A stretch of DNA of 17,316 nucleotides from an uncultured Bacilli bacterium (GTDB lineage: Bacteria > Bacillota_I > Bacilli_A > RF39 > UBA660): contig CAKOHL010000014.1 in NCBI GenBank assembly GCA_934085635.1, forward strand, positions 1 to 17,316. The letters are read 5' to 3'. Position numbers and translations under genes: made by a program. The notes under the pieces are model-generated. The model was not told the DNA's origin, did not search any database, and saw nothing but the letters and a program-made list of their open reading frames with translations. Below, piece after piece: positions 1 through 6,695 of the stretch. Numbering within the stretch: position 1 is the first letter of the stretch; each line of letters starts with the position of its first letter.

Positions 1-943
1 TTTTCAAATACTCAGTCATATTCTCTCCCCATCTAAAGAAGTAAAATGTTTTAGGATGAATTCCATCTCCAGCATAAGGATTTTCTCTTTCTTTTAAATA
101 TGCACTGTTATCTAAGTATGGTACCCCTAGTTCATTTAATAGTTCAATAAGTTTTTGGTTAAATTCATCTAAGTATTGATATGCTGGATATTTGCTTACT
201 GCATTATCCCCTACTGGGATAATAAGATTTACTATAATTTTAGTATTAGGAAGTTCACTTTTTAAATACTCAAGTTTTTCTCTATAATATTTTATAAATT
301 TTTCAACATTCCCATTGTGCATCTTAACATCATTACATCCATAACTTAAAAACAAATAATTAGGATTGTACTCTTTAACTAAAGGTAAATCTTTCTCCAT
401 ATTATCTATTCTTCTACCACGAGTAAACACAACATTTTCTTTATTAAGAACTCCATAACAACTAAGCCCCTCAGCCATCGAGTCACCAACTACCATCGCG
501 TGCTTTTCAGTAAACACTCTCTTAATCTCACTCTTTTGCTCAGAAGTTGTACCAGTTGTATTTGTATTAGTTGTAGTTTTAACAGGTATTTTCTTCCAAA
601 CAGCATAAAGTGTAATGTCACTAGTTATATGCGTATCACTTTTAAACTCACTACCATCCTCATAAGTCCAGTTAACAAAAGTGTATCCATTATAAGTAGG
701 ATTATCTGGTAAATTAATAGTTTCATTTTCATTAACTGTAATGCTAGAAACCTTGCTTCCTCCTTTAGAATCAAAGGTAACTGTATAAGTTTTAATAGTC
801 TCTATAGGTAGAGGAGCACTATTATTACTCTTCTTATCTTTATCACTTGCATAAACTTCAACTACTGAATAAACAGAAGTAAAAAGAAGCAACACCACAA
901 GTGCTATAACTATGGTTTTAACCACCTTATTTTTCTTTTTCAC
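1..943 (-). CDS. Secreted SGNH/GDSL hydrolase with one InlB-type repeat, 3' end cut by window edge
   Basis: The first 314 codons are visible; the C-terminus lies beyond the left edge. The start is GTG (941-943) behind GGAGGT seven bases upstream. Residues 8-29 are a hydrophobic signal segment after a Lys-rich tip, with a likely signal peptidase site near VYA-SD. Residues about 52-118 match an InlB B-repeat (Listeria-Bacteroides repeat, Flg_new type): YTVTFDSKGG at the start, a central GYTF..W, and a final TLYAVW. A Thr-rich linker (119-140) leads to an SGNH hydrolase domain with block I GDSM (Ser155), GCND (Asn204) and the block V pair Asp293/His296 in DGIHP. The family hydrolyses esters, often O-acetyl groups on polysaccharides; the substrate here is unknown. 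It probably acts outside the cell or at the wall, and is likely read through from the 530-aa gene upstream. Confidence 0.85.
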   Translation of the reverse strand, partial: MKKKNKVVKTIVIALVVLLLFTSVYSVVEVYASDKDKKSNNSAPLPIETIKTYTVTFDSKGGSKVSSITVNENETINLPDNPTYNGYTFVNWTYEDGSEFKSDTHITSDITLYAVWKKIPVKTTTNTNTTGTTSEQKSEIKRVFTEKHAMVVGDSMAEGLSCYGVLNKENVVFTRGRRIDNMEKDLPLVKEYNPNYLFLSYGCNDVKMHNGNVEKFIKYYREKLEYLKSELPNTKIIVNLIIPVGDNAVSKYPAYQYLDEFNQKLIELLNELGVPYLDNSAYLKERENPYAGDGIHPKTFYFFRWGENMTEYLK

Positions 944-961
944 AATAAACACCTCCAAAAT

Positions 962-985
962 AAGAAAGCGTTTTTTAAGACGCTT
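962..985 (-). terminator. Weak hairpin at the end of the 530-aa gene
   Basis: On the minus strand AAGCGT and ACGCTT pair (6 bp) around an 8-base loop that contains the TAA stop of the upstream gene. It is followed only by TCTTATTTT, then the ribosome site of the SGNH gene. Termination is probably partial. Confidence 0.4.
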
Positions 986-2567
986 GCTCAAGTTTATTTA
1001 ATTCTGTTACACCATTTTGTACTTTATAATATACTTTTACTTTATCACCTTTAGACAAGAATGGAAGTATATCTTTATTAACTTTAATATTAACTCTATA
1101 CTTGTTATTATCAGTATCAGTTAAATAATAATATGTATTTCCATCAATCATAACATCCTTGATAGAATTAATTATAATTGTCTTTTCTTCTTCATTACCA
1201 GTCACATTACTAGGTACACTATTTAAATAGTTATCTTTTGCTTTTTCTATACCTAAACTAGCATCAGTTACTACAACTTTCTGATAATCTTCTACATCAA
1301 TAAATCCATACATTTTAACAAGACCCGCATTATCTTTAAGACTAACTAAATAAGTAGGTCTATTATTTAAATTTATTAAAAGTGGGAAAGTACTAGTATA
1401 CTTCATTTGTTGTACCTGACCTTCAGCACTTGCCATTGCAGAATATTCTTCAGCTCCTGGTACTTTATAAAAATTAGTTTCCTTAGTTCTTAAATTAGTA
1501 AGAATAAATCCGATATTACTCTCGTCAGTACTAACTGAAGTAATACCTGTATACATATACACGTCATCATCTAAAACTAAATAATTATATCCATCAGTAG
1601 TCATGACAACACCAGTTTGACTAAATACAGAATTTAAAAATCCCTTCTGATAAAGTCCCCAGTCATCCACTTGCTCAATAATAAGGTCAGTTGGAAATAC
1701 GTGATCCACCCAAGCAGGAACATCATCAAGCTTATAATACTCAGTATTGCCTGTAACAGGGTCAGCAACAACAACCCCCTTAACATCACGTTTAAGTCCA
1801 ACTGCAGTATATTTCATCACAGGCACAACATAATATGGATTACCTTCATTATCAAGTTCAAAATTAGCATCTCCAAAAATAAATGTAGGATACTTAAATC
1901 TTAAATGTCTAAACAAATTCTTATTAAAAAATGCACTTTCAGTATATTTCATATCCTTTTCTAAAGTAACCAAATCACTTGATCCATCCACACTATTTAC
2001 CTTAATATATCCAGTAACACCTTTATCTTTATTCTTAAGCCATTTAAAGAAACCATTATACTCAAGTGGTGTCACTCTTACAATATTACCATCATAATTT
2101 ATCTGACTATAATTATCACTTACATAATATTGACTAACCATCTCTGGCATTCTTCCCATAGTTCTATCCCCAAGTTTAGAACTAGAATCCTTATCTAAAA
2201 GAGGAAGTTTACTAAAATCGACTTCTTTAATATCATTAATAAAATTCTTATCAGTATTAATAGTAATTCTCTTACTATAACTTTTACTATTAAAAAGAGG
2301 ACTACAAATAATATCACTTAAAGTAATAAAAGCAAAAACACCCATTACACTAAAAACTAAAAATTTAGAAGATTTTAAAGCAATTTTAGCTTTCTTACTC
2401 ATAAACAAACTCAAAACCGATAAAACTAACGTATACACAAAAATCAAAAATAACACAAATGTTAAAAATGCTAAACTGTGTAAATTAATTGGAGGTAAAA
2501 ATAAATAATATAAAATTCCTGCAAGTACTAAAGTAATTATAATACTAATAATGTTTTCTTTTTTCAT
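975..2567 (-). CDS. 530-aa membrane-anchored extracytoplasmic protein, function unknown
   Basis: I do not recognise this family with certainty. I choose ATG (2565-2567) because GGTGAG lies seven bases upstream; an in-frame TTG five codons earlier would place that ribosome site inside the gene. Three hydrophobic segments (about residues 6-24, 30-55 and 69-89) with Lys-rich connections are followed by about 440 residues predicted to lie outside the membrane. The large domain is rich in beta-type segments; the stretch with VVVADPVTGN and PAWVDHVFP (mid-protein) vaguely recalls PepSY-like 'value plus context' strands, but this is weak. The last 65 residues (from about 460), with alternating strands and GDKVKVYYK, look like a small OB-like or SH3-like barrel. 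It precedes the secreted SGNH hydrolase by 31 bases and may share its transcript, suggesting an envelope role. Confidence 0.75.
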   Translation of the reverse strand: MKKENIISIIITLVLAGILYYLFLPPINLHSLAFLTFVLFLIFVYTLVLSVLSLFMSKKAKIALKSSKFLVFSVMGVFAFITLSDIICSPLFNSKSYSKRITINTDKNFINDIKEVDFSKLPLLDKDSSSKLGDRTMGRMPEMVSQYYVSDNYSQINYDGNIVRVTPLEYNGFFKWLKNKDKGVTGYIKVNSVDGSSDLVTLEKDMKYTESAFFNKNLFRHLRFKYPTFIFGDANFELDNEGNPYYVVPVMKYTAVGLKRDVKGVVVADPVTGNTEYYKLDDVPAWVDHVFPTDLIIEQVDDWGLYQKGFLNSVFSQTGVVMTTDGYNYLVLDDDVYMYTGITSVSTDESNIGFILTNLRTKETNFYKVPGAEEYSAMASAEGQVQQMKYTSTFPLLINLNNRPTYLVSLKDNAGLVKMYGFIDVEDYQKVVVTDASLGIEKAKDNYLNSVPSNVTGNEEEKTIIINSIKDVMIDGNTYYYLTDTDNNKYRVNIKVNKDILPFLSKGDKVKVYYKVQNGVTELNKLEQAS

Positions 2568-2586
2568 TAATTTTCTCACCAATTTA

Positions 2587-2595
2587 ATTGTACCA
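2587..2595 (-). promoter_or_regulatory. Extended -10 promoter of the 530-aa gene
   Basis: TGG-TACAAT on the minus strand, with no convincing -35 element. Transcription would begin near 2580, leaving only about 13 bases before the ATG and placing GGTGAG at the transcript start. Confidence 0.5.
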
Positions 2596-2614
2596 CTTTT
2601 TAAACAAAAATTGA

Positions 2615-2646
2615 AGTAAAAGTATGCTTTTTAGAGTAAAAGTTGC
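2615..2646. repeat. 20-bp-spaced direct repeat upstream of the 530-aa gene
   Basis: AGTAAAAGTATGC (2615-2627) and AGTAAAAGTTGC (2635-2646) differ by one inserted base and start exactly 20 bp apart, about two helical turns. They sit between the tandem TGTCGA boxes and the -10, a good place for a regulator dimer. Confidence 0.45.
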
Positions 2647-2662
2647 TCGACAAAATTCGACA
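2646..2662 (-). promoter_or_regulatory. Tandem Spo0A-box-like sites
   Basis: On the minus strand TGTCGAA, three bases TTT, then TGTCGAG. The first is a perfect match to the Spo0A box (TGTCGAA) and the second has one mismatch. The 10-bp period equals the arrangement known for Spo0A dimers at abrB. The centre lies about 74 bases upstream of the inferred transcript start of the 530-aa gene. Whether this organism has Spo0A cannot be seen here. Confidence 0.4.
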
Positions 2663-2684
2663 TTTTCAAAAAAAAATCTAAATT

Positions 2685-2707
2685 AAAAAACTTCACAAAA
2701 CGTGAAG
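2685..2707 (-). terminator. Terminator after tRNA-Arg(CCU)
   Basis: CTTCAC and GTGAAG form a 6-bp stem with a 5-base loop, followed on the minus strand by TTTTTTAATTT. Confidence 0.85.
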
Positions 2708-2723
2708 AATATTATAATCTAAA

Positions 2724-2800
2724 TGGCGTCCTTGGGGCGATTCGAACGCCCGACTTTCTGCTTAGGAGGCAGATACTCTATCCTGCTGAGTTACAAGGAC
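2724..2800 (-). tRNA. tRNA-Arg(CCU), reads AGG
   Basis: Complete 77-base cloverleaf with encoded CCA. The acceptor stem pairs GTCCTTG with CAAGGAC, the discriminator is G, the D stem is ACTC/GAGT, the anticodon stem TCTGC/GCAGA holds loop CTCCTAA (anticodon at 2764-2766), and the T arm is GGGCG-TTCGAAT-CGCCC. Its own terminator follows and an extended -10 lies 11 bases upstream. Confidence 0.97.
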
Positions 2801-2810
2801 ATCTAAATAA

Positions 2811-2819
2811 ATTATAACA
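2811..2819 (-). promoter_or_regulatory. Extended -10 promoter of tRNA-Arg
   Basis: TGT-TATAAT on the minus strand, ending 11 bases before the tRNA. The upstream gene stops at 2837 without a visible terminator, so the tRNA may also be read by readthrough. Confidence 0.6.
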
Positions 2820-2836
2820 CAAAAATTAAGTCACAT

Positions 2837-3367
2837 CTACACTAATTTAAGTATTTTTACAATGTCATAATCTTCTGGCACATCAATATAACTAGAATAA
2901 GATATAAAAGCACTTCTTCCATTTTTACTAGACCACATATTAGAAGAGTTTAATCTAGAAAAATGAAAATCGTTACTTCCACCTTTAACACTTCTTTCAA
3001 ACATAACAGCAATACTATATCCAGAAATATTAAGTAGCTCTACATCACTTAAAGTATTAGTTAAAACTTCATTAGCCTTTTTAGGACACTTTAAACCAGA
3101 AAATACTCCAGGATAAAATAGAAAACTCTCATTAGTAATTCTAGAAAAAGCATCTCTAAAAATAAGAGGCATATCAAGTCTTAAAGCATACGCATAACAA
3201 TTAAAAAATAAATAATTATTTATATAATACTCCCTATCTTCATCATAATTAGGTGAATTACTAAGTATACCTAAACGTTTCTTAAGATACACCACGTACA
3301 AAGAAAGCACTTCATCATAATTTAAATTCTCATTTAAAATAGTATTTCTTATCTCTTCAAAATTCAT
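2837..3367 (-). CDS. 176-aa protein, possible papain-like cysteine peptidase fold
   Basis: No family is recognised with certainty. Start ATG follows GGGGGA five bases upstream; stop is TAG. A helical N-terminal third is followed by NCYAYAL near residue 56, a middle PGVFSG, then DFHF near residue 132, and finally SSNMWSSKNG. This order (Cys in an NCYxYA turn, PG loop, Asp-x-His, then a Trp and Lys-Asn-Gly) resembles secreted Bacillus-type proteins with NCYxYA and DxHWYR..W.xKPG motifs, thought to have a papain/NlpC-like fold. Catalytic Cys and His would then be the Cys of NCYAYAL and the His of DFHF. There is no signal peptide, so it would be cytoplasmic. It lies 36 bases behind argS, with a terminator-like hairpin between them. 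Confidence 0.7.
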   Translation of the reverse strand: MNFEEIRNTILNENLNYDEVLSLYVVYLKKRLGILSNSPNYDEDREYYINNYLFFNCYAYALRLDMPLIFRDAFSRITNESFLFYPGVFSGLKCPKKANEVLTNTLSDVELLNISGYSIAVMFERSVKGGSNDFHFSRLNSSNMWSSKNGRSAFISYSSYIDVPEDYDIVKILKLV

Positions 3368-3382
3368 AAATCCCCCTAATAC

Positions 3383-3405
3383 AAAAAGGTTACACTTTGT
3401 AACCT
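3383..3405 (-). terminator. argS terminator or attenuator overlapping its stop codon
   Basis: AGGTTACA and TGTAACCT form an 8-bp stem with a 3-base loop, followed by TTTTTGTATT. The TAG stop of argS (3404-3406) is built into the 5' arm. Only 15 bases separate the T-run from the ATG of the 176-aa gene, leaving no room for a promoter, so termination must be incomplete or regulated. Confidence 0.7.
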
Positions 3406-5083
3406 ATAACTTTTCAACTACTTCAATTCCCAAAATACTTGTTGCATTCTTTATAACTACCTTGGCACTAGCTAAAAGTAATAATCTAGAATTTCTTAAA
3501 GTTTCATCCTCTTCCTTTAATACACTAACTTCTTCATAAAATCTAGAAAGTAATGCACACAAATCATTAAGATACTTAGTCAAAATAACAGATTCGCTAG
3601 TCTTTACAGTCTCTTTAACAGCATCAGCAAAATCATATAATTTTTTAACAATCAATAACTCAATCTTATTACTTAAAACTACATTATCAAAATTATAATT
3701 AACTGTAGCCTTACTTAATATAGAATTAATTCTAGCATAATTATAAAGAATATATATAGCAGAATTACCAGCAAAATTAGTAGCTTCATCTAAATTAAAA
3801 TTAATATTTTTACCCCTATTAATATTTAACATACTATACTTAATACAAGAAGCAGCCAAACTAAGAAGATTATCTTCTTCACAAGTACTATTTCTTTCTT
3901 TAAAAGCACTTTCTAGTTTCTTCATTGCTTCAACTATAAAGTCTTCTAAAAGAACAACTTTACCTTCCCTAGTGGCCATCTTATCACCATTTAAAAGTAC
4001 AAATGAATAGCTAATAAGTTTAGGACTATCATACCCAAGAATATCTAAAGCAGCACTAATCTGCTCCATATAAACCTTCTGATCTTCTCCAAGTACTATT
4101 AAATTAACATCTTTATTCTTCTCCATCTTATAAATGCTATACGCAATATCTCTAAGTGGATACAAACTAGTTTTATCTTCACGAGTTAAAACTAAAACAG
4201 GTGCTTTTGTAGGAATACCATAACCATCTAAATCTAAATAATATCTACCATTCTCATCTTCCTTAAGTTTTCCCTTCTTCTTAAACTCATCAAGAATATT
4301 ATTAGTAATATTACCAAAAACAAAATCACTCTCGTGCTTAAAATTATCCCAATGAATATCAAGCTTATCAAATATTTTAGTTTGCCCTTCTACACACAAA
4401 TCAGTTATTTTCCTAAATTCTTCTCTAACTTCTTCATCCCCATTTTCAAGTAAATTCAAATAATGAAAAACTTCTTTCTCTAGAAGAGGATCATTTTTAG
4501 CTTCTTCATTAATATCAATATAAAGTTTAAGCATATCATTAAATGTTACTTTACTAATATCTCCAAACTTCTTAACTCCAATTAAAAGCATAGATATTTG
4601 TTTACCTATATCGTTAACAAAATATTCCCTAAGAACATCGTAGCCATTAAACTTGTAAAGTCTAGCTAAAAAATCTCCAATAATACTATTCCTACTTCTT
4701 CCAATATGAGGACTAGCATTAGGATTAATAGAAGTATGTTCGATTAAAAGACTCTTAGAAACCCCTTCATTAGTACTTCCATAATTATCTTTCTCTTTTA
4801 AAATTCTTTCTAAAAGTACCTTAGCCATATTAGAAACATTAACTCTAAAATTAATATAAGGACCGATAACGTTAACTTCACTAATAATATCTTTATCATA
4901 AACTAAATTACTTAAAATATAATTAGCTTTATCATTAGGATTCTTAATATCATTAATATTCATTCTAAAACAAGGTATAGAATAATCTCCCATATCTTCT
5001 TTAGGTGGAACACTAACTTCAATTTCACCTTCATTAATCCCCAAATTTTTAACAATATTTAATATATAATCTTTATAATTCAT
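3404..5083 (-). CDS. argS: Arginyl-tRNA synthetase
   Basis: Class I synthetase charging tRNA-Arg in the cytoplasm, 559 aa, close to usual family length. I choose ATG at 5083: AAGGAG sits eight bases before it, while an in-frame ATG seven codons earlier would place that site within the gene and overlaps the -10. The N-terminal ArgS domain has PPKEDMGDYSIP (about 27-38). The HIGH signature appears as NPNASPHIGR (His126-Arg129), the KMSKS loop as DKMATREG (Lys368-Arg372), and the C-terminal anticodon-binding helices carry NINRGKNINF and YARINSI. The phrase HTSINPN..HIGRSRN is closer in feel to archaeal-like and some clostridial ArgS than to the B. subtilis form. AGG codons encode the conserved Arg131 and Arg372. 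It has its own promoter and terminator. Confidence 0.96.
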   Translation of the reverse strand: MNYKDYILNIVKNLGINEGEIEVSVPPKEDMGDYSIPCFRMNINDIKNPNDKANYILSNLVYDKDIISEVNVIGPYINFRVNVSNMAKVLLERILKEKDNYGSTNEGVSKSLLIEHTSINPNASPHIGRSRNSIIGDFLARLYKFNGYDVLREYFVNDIGKQISMLLIGVKKFGDISKVTFNDMLKLYIDINEEAKNDPLLEKEVFHYLNLLENGDEEVREEFRKITDLCVEGQTKIFDKLDIHWDNFKHESDFVFGNITNNILDEFKKKGKLKEDENGRYYLDLDGYGIPTKAPVLVLTREDKTSLYPLRDIAYSIYKMEKNKDVNLIVLGEDQKVYMEQISAALDILGYDSPKLISYSFVLLNGDKMATREGKVVLLEDFIVEAMKKLESAFKERNSTCEEDNLLSLAASCIKYSMLNINRGKNINFNLDEATNFAGNSAIYILYNYARINSILSKATVNYNFDNVVLSNKIELLIVKKLYDFADAVKETVKTSESVILTKYLNDLCALLSRFYEEVSVLKEEDETLRNSRLLLLASAKVVIKNATSILGIEVVEKL

Positions 5084-5102
5084 AGTCTCTTCTCCTTGGT
5101 AC

Positions 5103-5111
5103 ATTATAACA
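5103..5111 (-). promoter_or_regulatory. Extended -10 promoter of argS
   Basis: TGT-TATAAT on the minus strand, 19 bases before the ATG and 12 bases beyond the previous terminator's T-run. No good -35 is seen. The leader is too short for a T-box. Confidence 0.6.
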
Positions 5112-5123
5112 CATAAAATACAA

Positions 5124-5149
5124 GAAAAAAAGAACTATTTAAAAGTTCT
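5124..5149 (-). terminator. Terminator of the 122-aa gene, overlapping its stop codon
   Basis: AGAACT and AGTTCT form a 6-bp stem with a 7-base loop, then TTTTTTTCTT on the minus strand. The TAG stop (5148-5150) lies at the base of the 5' arm. Confidence 0.75.
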
Positions 5150-5516
5150 AAATCCACCTAGGTATATAAATATTTCTAGTATATGTATCTTTATAATCTT
5201 CAAAGAATTCTATCATTTTATTCATAACATACCCAACTACATCAACAACATTTCTAGAAACAGATAACTTACTTAATCTAGATATTACATCTTTTCTAAA
5301 CTCTTTATCTGTAACAAACTTATACATTATGTTATCAACACAAACCATTTTTTCTTTCTCTCTTTGAGTAACAATATCCATGCCAAATATAAAATCTTTA
5401 TAAAGTCTAATCATATTATGAGTAAACTTATCACTCTCATAAACATCAGAATTAACTATATTATAATAATTTTTACAAACACTAACTATTTCTTTATTCT
5501 TACTAAAACTATTCAT
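5148..5516 (-). CDS. 122-aa hypothetical protein
   Basis: I do not recognise it. It reads as a soluble, mostly helical protein rich in Lys, Asp and Val, with no signal or membrane segment and a tail ending IPRWI. Start ATG follows GAGGT five bases upstream. It is a single-gene unit: a TTGTTA-17-TATAAT promoter precedes it and a terminator overlapping its TAG ends it. Its position between rseP and argS does not suggest a role. Confidence 0.75.
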   Translation of the reverse strand: MNSFSKNKEIVSVCKNYYNIVNSDVYESDKFTHNMIRLYKDFIFGMDIVTQREKEKMVCVDNIMYKFVTDKEFRKDVISRLSKLSVSRNVVDVVGYVMNKMIEFFEDYKDTYTRNIYIPRWI

Positions 5517-5539
5517 ATCTTACCTCTATCTTTAAAACA

Positions 5540-5568
5540 ATTATATAAAATTTTTTTATCTATAACAA
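5540..5568 (-). promoter_or_regulatory. Promoter of the 122-aa gene
   Basis: -35 TTGTTA (5563-5568), 17-bp spacer, -10 TATAAT (5540-5545) on the minus strand; the start codon is 24 bases further on. Confidence 0.7.
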
Positions 5569-5607
5569 GAGCAAAATTTGTTTGGTAGTGCAATATAAAA
5601 CACAAAA

Positions 5608-5635
5608 TAAAAAGAAAAGCACGATTTCTCGTACT
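5608..5635 (-). terminator. Terminator of cdsA-rseP, overlapping the rseP stop
   Basis: A 7-bp stem (AGTACGA with TCGTGCT, one T-G wobble) closed by a GAAA tetraloop, then TTTCTTTTTATT. The TAG stop of rseP (5634-5636) shares its last two bases with the 5' arm. Confidence 0.85.
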
Positions 5636-6683
5636 AAAATATTTTTAATATATCATTAAGTGTTACATAAAGCATAAGCGCTATTAAAAGTATTGCGCCA
5701 ATATTATTAATTGTAGTTTCAACTTTAGGATTTAGTTTTTTACCTTTAATTTTCTCTATTAAAAGCAATAATATTCTACCTCCATCAAACACAGGAATTG
5801 GTATAAAATTAATAATAGCAACATTTATACTAAGATATGCAGTTAAATAAATTAAACTTTCCATACCACTTGATTTAATATTATCAATAACACTAAACAC
5901 TCCGATTGGACCACTTAAATTATCTGCACCTATCTTACCAGTTAGAAGTTTGCCTAAAATCTTAAATACACTTAAACTATTTTTATATGTAGAAGTAAAG
6001 GCATATTTAACAGCATTCACAAAACCTTTTTCCTTCTTAGCACTAGTACCAAAGCCAAACTCTCTAACATCATTACCGTCTTCATCTTTAGTAACATTAG
6101 GTTTAATATTAAGAGTTAACTTTTTTCCATCACGCACAACAGTAAATTCATATACACTTTTAGTCTCGCCAAATTTAGTCTCAAGAAGCACATCATCAAA
6201 AGAACTAACATTCTTTCCATTAATTTTAAGAATTAGGTCATCAGTCATAAGCCCACCTTTATACGCAGGACTATCAACTTGAACTTTACCAACATAAGGA
6301 TCAGTCACAGGACTACCATAAATAACTCCATTAAAAAATAAAAGTACAATTGCTAAAATGAAATTGAAAATAATACCCATAAACAAAACTACAAATCTTT
6401 GCCATATACTCTTATTTTCTAATATCTCATCTTCCTTAGCATCAACTGCTCCCTCACTAGTACTCGCAAGAGCATTAAATCCACCTAGTGGTAAAAGTCT
6501 AAGTGTATACAAAGTTGGATCATTCTTCCTCTTAAAACTAAATATCTTAGGCCCCATACCTATAGCAAATTCATAAACGTGTACATTATTTTTCTTAGCT
6601 GCTAAAAAATGTCCAAACTCGTGTACAAAAACAATAACTCCTAAAATAACAATCAAAATCACTAAAGTTAATATAAAATTCAT
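5634..6683 (-). CDS. rseP: Site-2 intramembrane zinc metalloprotease (RseP/RasP)
   Basis: Membrane-embedded protease that cuts anti-sigma factors and leftover signal peptides in this family. The first membrane helix carries HEFGH (residues 21-25; zinc His and catalytic Glu22), followed by PLGGF. A single PDZ domain (about 115-195) includes SPAYKGGLMTDDLI and KINGKNV. The C-terminal NFIPIPVFDGG (292-302) provides the third zinc ligand, Asp300, and membrane segments flank it. Its 349 aa with one PDZ fits the Gram-positive RasP form rather than the two-PDZ E. coli form. ATG follows GGAGG four bases upstream. cdsA lies 12 bases upstream in the same operon; the dxr gene usually found between them in Bacilli is absent. 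Confidence 0.95.
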   Translation of the reverse strand: MNFILTLVILIVILGVIVFVHEFGHFLAAKKNNVHVYEFAIGMGPKIFSFKRKNDPTLYTLRLLPLGGFNALASTSEGAVDAKEDEILENKSIWQRFVVLFMGIIFNFILAIVLLFFNGVIYGSPVTDPYVGKVQVDSPAYKGGLMTDDLILKINGKNVSSFDDVLLETKFGETKSVYEFTVVRDGKKLTLNIKPNVTKDEDGNDVREFGFGTSAKKEKGFVNAVKYAFTSTYKNSLSVFKILGKLLTGKIGADNLSGPIGVFSVIDNIKSSGMESLIYLTAYLSINVAIINFIPIPVFDGGRILLLLIEKIKGKKLNPKVETTINNIGAILLIALMLYVTLNDILKIF

Positions 6684-6695
6684 AAGTCCTCCAAA

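Noticed and set aside
500..712. Plus-strand reading frames at 500-712, 1671-1904, 5364-5588, 5950-6282, 6358-6576, 7231-7413, 8710-8913, 15123-15362
   Set aside because: They are antisense to solid genes or intergenic elements, lack ribosome sites and have no protein-like features.
2724..2800. AGG recoded to Met through tRNA(CCU), as reported for some uncultivated Bacilli
   Set aside because: In argS, AGG encodes the Arg of HIGRSRN and the Arg of KMATR, both expected Arg positions, and ATG is used freely for Met. The tRNA looks like ordinary tRNA-Arg.
5084..5147. T-box riboswitch upstream of argS
   Set aside because: The leader after the -10 is only about 15 bases, with no room for a T-box.
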